A stretch of 64,000 nucleotides of DNA from Alloacidobacterium sp963823845 (GTDB lineage Bacteria > Acidobacteriota > Terriglobia > Terriglobales > Acidobacteriaceae). Below the pieces are notes generated by a model, which saw only the letters and a program-made list of their open reading frames with translations, made no database searches and was not told where the DNA came from. The position numbers and the translations under genes were made by a program. The stretch spans positions 62,001 through 126,000 of the forward strand of contig CAWGND010000021.1 of NCBI GenBank assembly GCA_963823845.1, written 5' to 3'. Below, one piece after another: positions 25,974 to 34,177 of the stretch; the stretch's first letter is position 1, and each line of letters opens with the position of its first letter.

Positions 25974-28154
25974 CTATTTGCTTCGATCCGGTTGCAATCC
26001 GATTGCCGACTGTATATGGGCCATCTCTGGGTTCGACATGAAACACCGCCAGATGAGGCCGGTGCGGCCATTTTCGATCATCACCGCCATCGGAGCCTGG
26101 TTGAGCCCCATGGTAATGCCGGAGTACCAGTTTTGCCGCTCATTAAATGCATCGCGAAAGCCGTAGATATCCCAGAGCTGAGGGCCAAGGTCGCGATAGA
26201 AATGCTTCAAGGCCAGCAGCGACTGCCGCGGCGTGTATGCGTAAGAACTGATCGCTCCTGTTGGCGCGATCGTGCCGTCATCCTCGGTGAAGGGCTTATA
26301 TTCGCGGTAACCGCGCGGTCCATCAACGGCGGTCAATCCCCACGAGTCTGCACCATAGCCTTTCCAGTGCAGGGGATTCGCGATGCTGTATGCCTGACTT
26401 ATCAATGCTTCATTGCGATTGTTGGTGAAGTAGTCGGTGTACTTGTCGCGCCAGCCGCGCGGATCGTATCCCTGATAGGAATACTGTGTGAAGAAGAGCG
26501 GTCCAGGTGAGCCGGGGCCGTAGTTCATATCGAGCTGGATGCCGTAATATGTGTGCCCCTCCCCGTATGTATGGGCTGTGCCTTCTGCTGTGTAGCCAGT
26601 GTGGTACAGACTGGCAGGCACGGGATGCGTGGGCGATGCGATCGCCAGCAGATAGGTGATCATCACCTCGTTCCATCCTTGGAGGCGGTTGGCGATGTGG
26701 AATGCGTAATCCGGAGACCAGTGCCAATAGAGGGCGTCCTTATCGGGAGTTGCGCGGAACCAATCCCATTCGACACCCTGCCAGAGTTTTGTGATGTTAC
26801 TGCGCAGTTGCTGCTCTTTTTCGTTGTCTTTGTCGAAGTACTGCCGCGCCGTCAGAAGGCCCTGCATCAGGAAGGAAGTTTCTACCAGATCGGCGCCGTC
26901 GTCGAAGATGCCGAAGACTGGTAGAACATGACCTGTCCTTCCGCTCAGGAAATGCGGCCATACGCCATGGTAGCGATCGGCACTGGCGAGGAAATCGGTG
27001 ATGCGCAGCAGGCGGTCGACCACTTGTTCGCGCGGAACAAAACTGCGATCTGCGCCGACGACCATCGCCATGATGCCGAAGCCGCTGGCTCCGAGCGCGA
27101 TGACGTCATCGTCGCCCGGAGTGTTTTCGCGCGTCATTCCGGAGTTGGGCTCAGCGGCTTCCCAGTAATAACGGAACGAGGCTTCCTGCACCATCGTGAG
27201 CAGTTCCTCGTCGGTCATGGGGTGGGTTGACGCTGTGGCTGCAGCCGACTGCTGAGATTCCAGCAATGAAGATGTACGTGCGGAGATTTTGTACGATGCG
27301 GTTGCGTGCGAATCGCCGAGAAAATCTGTAAAGCGGTCCACTCCGTAGCGCTGCACTCCGATGGGCTGGAACTGCTCGCCATGGATGGATCGGTAGATTA
27401 CATATTGCGCGACGGATTCGTCCGGTTCCGCTTTCCACTTGAGATCGATGTGGCGTTCATATCCTTTTGCTTGGACGATCTCTGGCGCTGCCGGGGCATG
27501 CTGGTTCTTCTGTTCTGCGTTTTCTATGCGTATGTCATCGATGTAGAGTGTATGCGCGCTGCCATCGGCTGCCCCCTGCGCGAGGATGATAGCGGCGAGA
27601 CGCCGCGGATCAAAAGGATGGAGTGAGGTACTCGGGAAGTTTGCTAAGGGAATCCGCGCCCGGGCCCATTTACCGGGCACCAAATCATCGGTGAATGATC
27701 CGATGGAGAGCAGACCTGTGAAGTTCCGGGCGATGTCGCGCAATGCTATTTTCGGCAAATCTACTGCGCGAATGCCGTCCTTCGCGTAGAGCCAGAGGAA
27801 GAGGCTGTCTCCGGCGAAGTCGATATTGCGATTGCGCCACGCATAGAGGTTGATCTCCGCGTCCCATCCTCCATTGGGCATGGATTGCCACTGCAATGCG
27901 AGAGCGTTGGGGCCGCTGATGAAGGTCGAGGTCTCTACCGGCAGTTTGCCATCAACGAGATTCAGAATACTGGGGGATGAGATTGTTCCCGAGCTATAGA
28001 AATAGGAACCCGGGGAAAGGCTGTTTTCAAAAAATACCTGCTGTGAATAGTTCTGATCCGCCAGCGCTTTGCCGGACGTTGAAAGAACCGATACTCCGAG
28101 CACGATCAGCGCCCGCAGTAGACGGGGATTGCTTGCCTCGTGCCGCGTTCTCAC
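25974..28154 (-). CDS. GH144-type (glucoamylase domain PF10091) secreted glucanase
   Basis: 726 residues from a GTG at 28154. In order: signal peptide (to about 33); a carbohydrate-binding-like beta-sandwich (about 40-205; ALQWQSMPNGGWDAEINLYA); a fibronectin III-like segment (about 225-310; IDLKWKAEPDESVAQYVIYR); and the catalytic alpha/alpha-barrel from about 320 (LLTMVQEASFRYYWEAAEPN, VETSFLMQGLLTAR, SWGLTAVDGPRGYREY, DDGTIAPTGAISSYAYTP). Characterised relatives in GH144 are endo-beta-1,2-glucanases. The start overlaps the GH39 stop (GTGA), showing tight coupling. Specificity is inferred; relatives with other activity are possible. Confidence 0.82.
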   Translation of the reverse strand: MRTRHEASNPRLLRALIVLGVSVLSTSGKALADQNYSQQVFFENSLSPGSYFYSSGTISSPSILNLVDGKLPVETSTFISGPNALALQWQSMPNGGWDAEINLYAWRNRNIDFAGDSLFLWLYAKDGIRAVDLPKIALRDIARNFTGLLSIGSFTDDLVPGKWARARIPLANFPSTSLHPFDPRRLAAIILAQGAADGSAHTLYIDDIRIENAEQKNQHAPAAPEIVQAKGYERHIDLKWKAEPDESVAQYVIYRSIHGEQFQPIGVQRYGVDRFTDFLGDSHATASYKISARTSSLLESQQSAAATASTHPMTDEELLTMVQEASFRYYWEAAEPNSGMTRENTPGDDDVIALGASGFGIMAMVVGADRSFVPREQVVDRLLRITDFLASADRYHGVWPHFLSGRTGHVLPVFGIFDDGADLVETSFLMQGLLTARQYFDKDNEKEQQLRSNITKLWQGVEWDWFRATPDKDALYWHWSPDYAFHIANRLQGWNEVMITYLLAIASPTHPVPASLYHTGYTAEGTAHTYGEGHTYYGIQLDMNYGPGSPGPLFFTQYSYQGYDPRGWRDKYTDYFTNNRNEALISQAYSIANPLHWKGYGADSWGLTAVDGPRGYREYKPFTEDDGTIAPTGAISSYAYTPRQSLLALKHFYRDLGPQLWDIYGFRDAFNERQNWYSGITMGLNQAPMAVMIENGRTGLIWRCFMSNPEMAHIQSAIGLQPDRSK

Positions 28155-29673
28155 TGGTTGCTGTCCTCAAGATGTGATCCCACCCGGACGAGTAACAGAG
28201 CATTGCTGTCCAGTTTCAGATTCAGCTTGCCGTCTGTGAGTGTGAGGCGTTCCGGAGCGCCAAGCGCTGTTGCTTTGTTCATCTGCTCTACTTGCGCATC
28301 GGTTGGATCGAGCGGGCTGCCTATCGCCTTGTAGGCGGCGAGAGTATTTCCATGCGTGTCATCGACGCGACTGATGGAAACCGCTGCGTTCGCGGGCACT
28401 CCATGGAAAACCAATTGGACATCTTTCTCGCTTCCGGTTTTGTCTGGATCGACGAGATTCCATACCGCGACTACGAGTGTTCCGTCCGGGCGCTTTGTTG
28501 CAATCACATCATAGGAAGGATTGGCGATGCGCTGATCGCCCAGCTGGTGGAGCAGCGCGAAATCGTAGTAGCTGGGCTTGTTGATGCCGCCCTTTGCCCG
28601 CAGTCCGAATTCTCCGCCGAATGGTTTCGCAATCGGACCGCCTTCTTCGAATACATCGGAGAATGTCCAGAAGGACATCATGTCTACGAGGCCATCGCAT
28701 TCGCGGATCGTGTTTGCCAGTCCTGTGCCGACAAAGGAGGTGTCGCGCGACTCGTTCATTCCCTGCACATTCCATTCAGTCCAGAAGAGCGGCAGATGGG
28801 GCATGGCTGAGGCCTGGATCTGTTTTCTCACTTTTCCGATGGCGCGGCAGACGCGGTCGTCCATGGGAATGTCTTCATTGGTGCCGAAGAGGTTTTCGAC
28901 GGTGTCGTCGGCATAGCCGTGGCTGGAGACGAAGTCCACCGGCACGTGATTGTCAGCGGCATATTTCAGAGAATTCGTCGACCCATGATGCGGCAGCGGT
29001 GGCGGGGCCTCCGACGCGCAGACGCGGGCTTACGCTCTTCAACGCGCGAGCGGTGTGCGCGTACAGATCAAAGTAACTTGTGTCTGCGCGGAATGCCATT
29101 CCAGAAATCGATATTCGGTTCATTCCACACTTCGAAGTACCACTGCGAGACTTCGTCGATGCCGTAGCGGTCGACCAGATGCTGGGCGAAGTGAGTCATC
29201 AGACCGTCCCACGCTTCCATGCTCTTTGGCGGCGAGACATTCTGCTTGTACCAGAACGGATGCAGAGCATCTGGATTGAAGGCCAGCTTCTTCGGCATGA
29301 AGCTGATTTCGACGACCGGCCGCACGCCGTTTTTCAGCAGGCCATCGTAGATCTGGTCTACATACGAGAAGTTGTAGACGGGGTTTCCATGCTCGTCTTC
29401 GCTGTAGACGCCGTTTTCATCGTGAAGGATGGCGTGGAAGCGGACGTAGCGAAAATCCGTGGCCTGCTTTACCGCGCGCAGATCGTTGCGATAGCTCTCG
29501 CGCAGCGACAGATTGGCTCGTCCGGAGCCGAACATCTGCTCCCAGAAGTGTGGGAAGGGTGTGGTGTGCGCCTGCGCATCAATCTCGATTTTCTCCTGCG
29601 CGAAGACGAACGGGCCTGGTACCAGCAGCCCTGCAAGAACCAATCCGAAGCTGAACGAATGTTTCAATCGCAA
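28151..29673 (-). pseudogene. GH39 beta-xylosidase-like gene with two frameshifts
   Basis: From a TTG at 29673 (after AGAGGAG) the first frame gives a signal peptide and a GH39 TIM-barrel start, with the acid/base motif WYFEVWNEPNIDFWNGI, stopping at 29068. The continuation DTSYFDLYAHTARALKSV, then RLRVGGPATAAASWVDEF, is in the next frame. LKYAADNHVPVDFVSSHGY and the nucleophile motif LFWTEWN are in the third frame, ending at 28151. Each junction (about 29079-29090 and about 28971) is explained by one extra base. All three parts together make a full-length enzyme of about 507 residues. It is either a recent pseudogene or carries two base-call errors. The stop overlaps the GH144 start. Confidence 0.8.
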
Positions 29674-29773
29674 AGTGGCAACTCCTCTGAGAAATGCGGG
29701 AAGCCTGTGTTGAAGAAAATTGCCTGCAACAACACCCGTGAGATCTTGCGGCAGGTTCCTGTCTCAAAGAAAA

Positions 29774-29803
29774 GAGGGTACGCCCATACACAGGCGCACC
29801 CTC
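29774..29803 (-). terminator. Intrinsic terminator after TonB receptor 2
   Basis: On the minus strand GAGGGTGCGCC pairs with GGCGTACCCTC (one mismatch) around an 8-base loop and is followed by TTTTCTTTG. It lies between the receptor stop and the GH39 start, so it should attenuate transcription of the enzymes relative to the receptor. Confidence 0.7.
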
Positions 29804-29817
29804 ATAGGGAGGCAAAA

Positions 29818-32800
29818 TTAGAAGCTGAAACGACCTTGAAACGTTATGACTCTTGAGCCCAGTGCGCTCCCCGCCTGGCCCAGTCCAGAGTTTGCAATGT
29901 TGTTCGAAATGCTGCTGGGGTTGATGTTCAGCGTATTAAAGGTATTCAGGAAGTTGGCCTGAATTTCGATCTTTGCGTTTTCTCCAATACCCGGAATCCT
30001 GGGCAGGCCGAATGCCTTGGCGAGGTTCATATCGAAATCACGGTAGTCCGGGCCCGGGATCGAGTTGCGGCCGATTCCCGGCGGAGGGATGAAGGCGGTT
30101 GCGAACTGTCCAGGATTATCTGCAATCGCATTGGCGTAGTTCGGAACCGTGAAGTAGTTATTTGTGAACTGATCGTTATTGGTCCCGGTATTCGTAGTGC
30201 CCGGGTTAGTAAAGTTGCTTCCCGTCTTGAACGCGTTATTGCTTGAGTTGTGGCCGCCGGTACCGTTGTAAGATGGGCGCAGTTGTTGGAACCCATAGTT
30301 GCAAAGGTTGCAGTAGATCTGGTGAGGAGCAGTATAGAACGGAGTCCAACCAAAGCCAGTGTGGTAGGTAAAGATGCCGCTGATCGTCCATCCGCCGGCG
30401 ACCTTCTCTTTCCAGTCGTTGCCGTGGAAGATGACTGGCTGCCAGATGCCGAACAGCTTGATGGTATCTCTGATGTCGAAGTCCGATTGTCCGTAGGCAA
30501 ACTGGGTGTTGTAAATATAGGGCGAGCGGAAGTACGGGCCCGAGTTCGTATCGAAGCTATGAGCCCAGGTGTACTGCCCCTCAACAGAGAAGCCTTGCGA
30601 GAACTGATGCTTTAAGTCGGCGATCATCATGTTGTTGTTCGCTTTGCCCTGGTTGCCAAAGGTATTGACGCTATTGACCAGAGGATTGAGCGGCGCACCG
30701 AATGTGAACCCGTATCCGTTTGCGTCATAGTCGAACAAGAGGTGCTTGCCGGAGCTGCCCAGATAGGTGAGGGTTCCCACCCATGCATGCGATAGATCCA
30801 TTTCTACTTCAAGAGACCAGTGGTGCACATACTGGGTGGGCAGATTGTTCGTCAGTGCACTCAGATTCGCGGCTCCCACCACGGGCAGTCCGGCAGAGTT
30901 AAATGTGGTAATCACGCTCGGGTTCGCCGGATACCCATTGATATTCGTTGGGCTTGAGGAAGTCGCGTAGAGAATATTCGGATTGATGTTACTGGGATCG
31001 GTGCTGGTTCCCGGAACAGACGAGGTTCCCGGCGGGTTGCCGTCATTGGCATTGGCGTTCGCAATTTGCTCCTGGTTGTAGTTCAGACCGTAACCGCCGC
31101 GCCAGACGACCTTTCCGTTCAAATAGTTCGGAGCCCAATTAAAGCCGACTTGTGGTCCAAAGTTGAGCTTTTGGGCGTTCCATGCGTTGATTCCAGGGCG
31201 GATTGTAATACCGGTCAAAAAGCTCGAGCTGCTACCGAAGCGCAGAACGCCCATGTTATTGTTCTTGTCGGAAAGCGGTCCGAAGTAAGAGTAGCGAAGA
31301 CCTGCGGTTAGGGTCAGATTCGGACGAGCCTTCCAGTTATCCTGGAAGAAGAAGCCCCAGATATTCTGGCGGTTATCATTGCGGAACCCACCCGGAAAAC
31401 CGGTGGTTGCCTGGAACGGTCCGCCTTCGGCTTGCGGAGCATCATTCAGGAAATCCCAGATGTTGTAGAAGGTGTAGTTCGGTGCGCCGATCGGGTCGTT
31501 CAGATAGTAGAGCCGGGTGAGTTCCCCCCCAAACTTCCAGGTCTGTGACCTATGAATCATGGTCGCGACGTCCTTATAGCCGTAAGTCCATTGATTCAGA
31601 TGGCTAGGCGCGTTCACACCGAGCTGTCCGAGGGCGATGTTGCCAAAGTTGTTCGGCGAGCCGAACCACTGGATCTGAGGTAGCCCAAACGGAGCCTGAG
31701 TGTTACTGCCCAGTTCGTTATAGCGCCACCCCGCGGCATTGGCGCGGGCTTCGTTCAGGAAGTTTGCGGAAAAAATGTGATTCCAGATGCCCGAGAAGGC
31801 GTCGTTAATCTGCTCATGATGAAAGAGTTGATAACCAAGAGCGCCGTTCAAATTGGTTCTGCTGGCTGGAACCCAATAGATGACAAAAGCCGCATGATCC
31901 TTGCTGCCAATCTGGCCATCCATGCGTCCGCTCCATTGCTGAAAGTCTGTGGTGGTAGGGTTGCTGACGGTGTACAAGGCAATATCGGCGACATTCGAAA
32001 GGCCGCTGCCGACGCCAGGGCTGGCGGGGCTTACCCAGGTGAGGTCCTGCGACCCGAGGGGTGTGGTCAGGGGCGATCCAAGATTGAGGCCCTGACCCGG
32101 AATGGTCCTGCAATTTACGCCTTCAGTGAGTCCGTACGCGTTACATGTTGTTGAGCCGACGACGGTGCCGCTTACGCCTGAACCCGGAAAACCGAGAAAC
32201 GTGGCAGCAATGCTGCCTGCAGGCGCAAGTCCGTTAAATTGGGAGGTTGGATACCACTCGGTGCCGGTCGCCCCAATAGTCTGCGCTTGCTTCTCGTACG
32301 CGAAGAAGGCGAATAGCTTGTTTTTCCAGATGGGCCCCCCAATGCTGCCACCCCACTGGTTGTATCGATCCTCATCGCGGAGAAGACCACGTTCGGCGGG
32401 CGTCAGCTTAGCTCCGGTAGTCGGGTCGTAGGCCTCTACGGATCCAGGGCCATTCCAACGCTGATACGCATTCAGACCGGGGCGTGTGATCTGGTAGAAG
32501 AAGCTACCGTGCGGATTGTTCGCTCCGCTCTTGGTGATCATTTCGACTACGGCACCCGCGAAGCGGCCATTCTCCGCGTCGTAGGCGTTCGAAACAATCT
32601 TGAGATCGCCGATCGACTCCGGACTCGGAGTGATGACCGTAGCTCCGCCCCAGACCGCACTATCCGTGCTGATACCGTCGATGGTGTAACCGTTATTCTC
32701 GAACTGGCCGCCGTTCACATTGGCCGAAGGGCCGTTTTCCGTGGCGAAGATACTGCTGGAATGTCCGAGGTTGCCGCCCCCGCCCGATGAAGCGCCGGTT

Positions 32801-33420
32801 TGAGTGCCTGGGGCCTGAAATCCGCCGCCCCCGGCTGCCTGCGCGCCATCGGAGAGGGCTCCGGGCGCCAGGCGAATGAGACTGGTGGGGTCGCGTTGAT
32901 ATACCGGCATGTGCTCGATCTGGTTGGCAGAGATGGACGTTTGAGTGTTCGCGGTCTCGGTATCGAGCGCCGACTGAGTGGAGGCATCGACGGTCACCGT
33001 CTGCGTTGCCACTCCGGGCTCCATCTGGACATTGATTGAGTTCGCCTGCTCCGGAATCAGTTGCAAATTAACAAGATCTTTTTCCTGGAATTCATCCTTC
33101 GTGACGACGAGGGTGAAGGTATCCGGTGGCAATGCGTTGAAGTTGTAAACACCGCCGGCATCGCTGGTACGAACCTGCTTTACGTTGGTTGCGTTGTTAG
33201 TCAGGGTCAAGGTGGCGCCCGGAATCACTGCGCCTGAGGTGTCGGTCACCGTACCTTGAATCGAAGTACGGTACTGTGCGGAAGCCGTAAGGGCTGTCGC
33301 GCACGCCAGTAGTAATATCAGGCTGCGCAAATAGCTCTTAGCAATAGAGCACCTCCTTGAAATCGTAGGCTTTCGGCGAACGTCCGCACGCATAGAACCT
33401 TCGGGTATGATTTTCTGCAT
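29818..33420 (-). CDS. TonB-dependent receptor with N-terminal carboxypeptidase-regulatory-like domain (receptor 2)
   Basis: 1200 residues from ATG 33420, preceded by a near-perfect GGAGG four bases upstream. Signal segment at about 30-48 (LRSLILLLACATALTASA), beta-sandwich regulatory-like domain (about 50-135; IQGTVTDTSGAVIPGATLTL, GGVYNFNALPPDTFTLVV), plug region (HMPVYQRDPTSLIRLAPGAL, then a glycine-rich stretch) and a large barrel ending SRVITFQGRFSF. It is probably the outer-membrane importer for the glycan fragments handled by the GH39, GH144 and GH3 enzymes downstream. No SusD-like lipoprotein is present. A promoter with a perfect TTGACA, a CG-centred palindrome and a 24-bp tandem repeat lie upstream. 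Confidence 0.9.
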   Translation of the reverse strand: MQKIIPEGSMRADVRRKPTISRRCSIAKSYLRSLILLLACATALTASAQYRTSIQGTVTDTSGAVIPGATLTLTNNATNVKQVRTSDAGGVYNFNALPPDTFTLVVTKDEFQEKDLVNLQLIPEQANSINVQMEPGVATQTVTVDASTQSALDTETANTQTSISANQIEHMPVYQRDPTSLIRLAPGALSDGAQAAGGGGFQAPGTQTGASSGGGGNLGHSSSIFATENGPSANVNGGQFENNGYTIDGISTDSAVWGGATVITPSPESIGDLKIVSNAYDAENGRFAGAVVEMITKSGANNPHGSFFYQITRPGLNAYQRWNGPGSVEAYDPTTGAKLTPAERGLLRDEDRYNQWGGSIGGPIWKNKLFAFFAYEKQAQTIGATGTEWYPTSQFNGLAPAGSIAATFLGFPGSGVSGTVVGSTTCNAYGLTEGVNCRTIPGQGLNLGSPLTTPLGSQDLTWVSPASPGVGSGLSNVADIALYTVSNPTTTDFQQWSGRMDGQIGSKDHAAFVIYWVPASRTNLNGALGYQLFHHEQINDAFSGIWNHIFSANFLNEARANAAGWRYNELGSNTQAPFGLPQIQWFGSPNNFGNIALGQLGVNAPSHLNQWTYGYKDVATMIHRSQTWKFGGELTRLYYLNDPIGAPNYTFYNIWDFLNDAPQAEGGPFQATTGFPGGFRNDNRQNIWGFFFQDNWKARPNLTLTAGLRYSYFGPLSDKNNNMGVLRFGSSSSFLTGITIRPGINAWNAQKLNFGPQVGFNWAPNYLNGKVVWRGGYGLNYNQEQIANANANDGNPPGTSSVPGTSTDPSNINPNILYATSSSPTNINGYPANPSVITTFNSAGLPVVGAANLSALTNNLPTQYVHHWSLEVEMDLSHAWVGTLTYLGSSGKHLLFDYDANGYGFTFGAPLNPLVNSVNTFGNQGKANNNMMIADLKHQFSQGFSVEGQYTWAHSFDTNSGPYFRSPYIYNTQFAYGQSDFDIRDTIKLFGIWQPVIFHGNDWKEKVAGGWTISGIFTYHTGFGWTPFYTAPHQIYCNLCNYGFQQLRPSYNGTGGHNSSNNAFKTGSNFTNPGTTNTGTNNDQFTNNYFTVPNYANAIADNPGQFATAFIPPPGIGRNSIPGPDYRDFDMNLAKAFGLPRIPGIGENAKIEIQANFLNTFNTLNINPSSISNNIANSGLGQAGSALGSRVITFQGRFSF

Positions 33421-33445
33421 ATTGCCTCCAAGTCTTTGTTACTTT

Positions 33446-33493
33446 TTCGTTCGTTGTCATGTGGACTACTTCGTTCGTTGTTATGTGAGCTAC
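33446..33493 (-). repeat. 24-bp tandem duplication in the leader of TonB receptor 2
   Basis: Units 33446-33469 and 33470-33493 match at 21 of 24 positions (shared core TTCGTTCGTTGT on the plus strand). They lie between the candidate promoter and the ribosome-binding site, so they are within the predicted leader RNA. Confidence 0.65.
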
Positions 33494-33495
33494 GA

Positions 33496-33505
33496 GTTGC
33501 GCAAC
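33496..33505. promoter_or_regulatory. Candidate LacI-type operator
   Basis: The perfect palindrome GTTGCGCAAC with a central CG, as in many LacI-family operators, lies about 20 bases downstream of the candidate -10 (33525-33530), a position where a repressor would block transcription. The predicted binder is the LacI regulator at 24846-25928. It is short, so chance is not excluded. Confidence 0.35.
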
Positions 33506-33524
33506 CGATTGTGCAAACAAGAAC

Positions 33525-33553
33525 GTGTAACATCGGCAAAACATGGCTGTCAA
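33525..33553 (-). promoter_or_regulatory. Candidate promoter of TonB receptor 2
   Basis: A perfect -35 TTGACA (33548-33553, minus strand) sits 17 bases from a poor -10 TTACAC (33525-33530). Confidence 0.4.
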
Positions 33554-33727
33554 ATTCGGATAGGTGATTGTAGGCGGGACTAAGTGGCGCGAATTCATGA
33601 CAAACCATCACTCAGATAAGACAGCAGCACCGAGAACTGGCCTCAAAATGCAGGTCGGGGTTTGCCCCCACTGAGAGCTGAGATGCTCTTTCGACGGTTC
33701 CTTGACGAAATCTAAACAAAATCGTTC

Positions 33728-33763
33728 TTGCAGTACTTCAAGGCAAGTGCTACGCTGTGTAGC
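33728..33763 (+). promoter_or_regulatory. Promoter and autoregulatory operator of the BlaI-like gene
   Basis: TTGCAG (33728-33733), 17-base spacer, TACGCT (33751-33756). An inverted repeat GCTAC-GCTGT-GTAGC (33749-33763) covers the -10 and the expected start of the transcript. BlaI/MecI-type repressors bind TAC/GTA dyads like this. Transcription would begin only a few bases before ATG 33767. Confidence 0.6.
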
Positions 33764-33766
33764 GTT

Positions 33767-34177
33767 ATGAAAAGTAACACTATCAATGGTCACGATCCGG
33801 CCGAGCTCGGCGAACTGGAGCTGAGCATGATGCAGCTGATCTGGCTGCACGCTGCCAACACTGGCGCGATCAGCGCCGAGCAGGTGCGCGAAGAGTTGGG
33901 GCGTCCTCTGAAAGATTCAACGGTCCGAACGGTACTTCGTCGTCTCGAAGAGAAAGGCTACCTGACGCATACCGTCGAGGGCCGCACCTATCTCTATCGT
34001 CCTGCCGAGGCGCGGCAAAAGGTAGCTGGCCGCGCGGTGAAGCGCATCATTGACTGGTTCTGCGATGGCTCGGTGGAGGCGTTGTTGGTGGGGATGGTGG
34101 ACTCGGATGTTCTGGACCAGAAGGAATTGACGCGGCTTGCGGAAAGAATCGCAGCGGCAAAGAAAGGGAAGAAATGA
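33767..34177 (+). CDS. BlaI/MecI/CopY-family repressor
   Basis: 136 residues from ATG 33767. A winged helix (LGELELSMMQLIWLHAANTG, then VREELGRPLKDSTVRTVLRR and LEEKGYLTHTVEGRTYLYRP) is followed by a helical dimerisation part. In the BlaR1-BlaI system the sensor cleaves the repressor at the junction of these parts. The start is taken at the ATG because the upstream TTG at 33728 forms the -35. The gene overlaps the M56 gene by ATGA. There is no clear Shine-Dalgarno, in keeping with a very short leader. Confidence 0.9.
   Translation: MKSNTINGHDPAELGELELSMMQLIWLHAANTGAISAEQVREELGRPLKDSTVRTVLRRLEEKGYLTHTVEGRTYLYRPAEARQKVAGRAVKRIIDWFCDGSVEALLVGMVDSDVLDQKELTRLAERIAAAKKGKK

Larger units (their letters stand above)
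33421..33766. other. Divergent regulatory region of 346 bp
   Basis: Holds the receptor 2 promoter elements on the minus strand and the BlaI promoter/operator on the plus strand (33728-33763). No gene is seen between. Confidence 0.5.

Noticed and set aside
33446..33493. CRISPR-like repeat pair
   Set aside because: Only two directly adjoining 24-bp units with no spacers and no cas genes; it is a tandem duplication.
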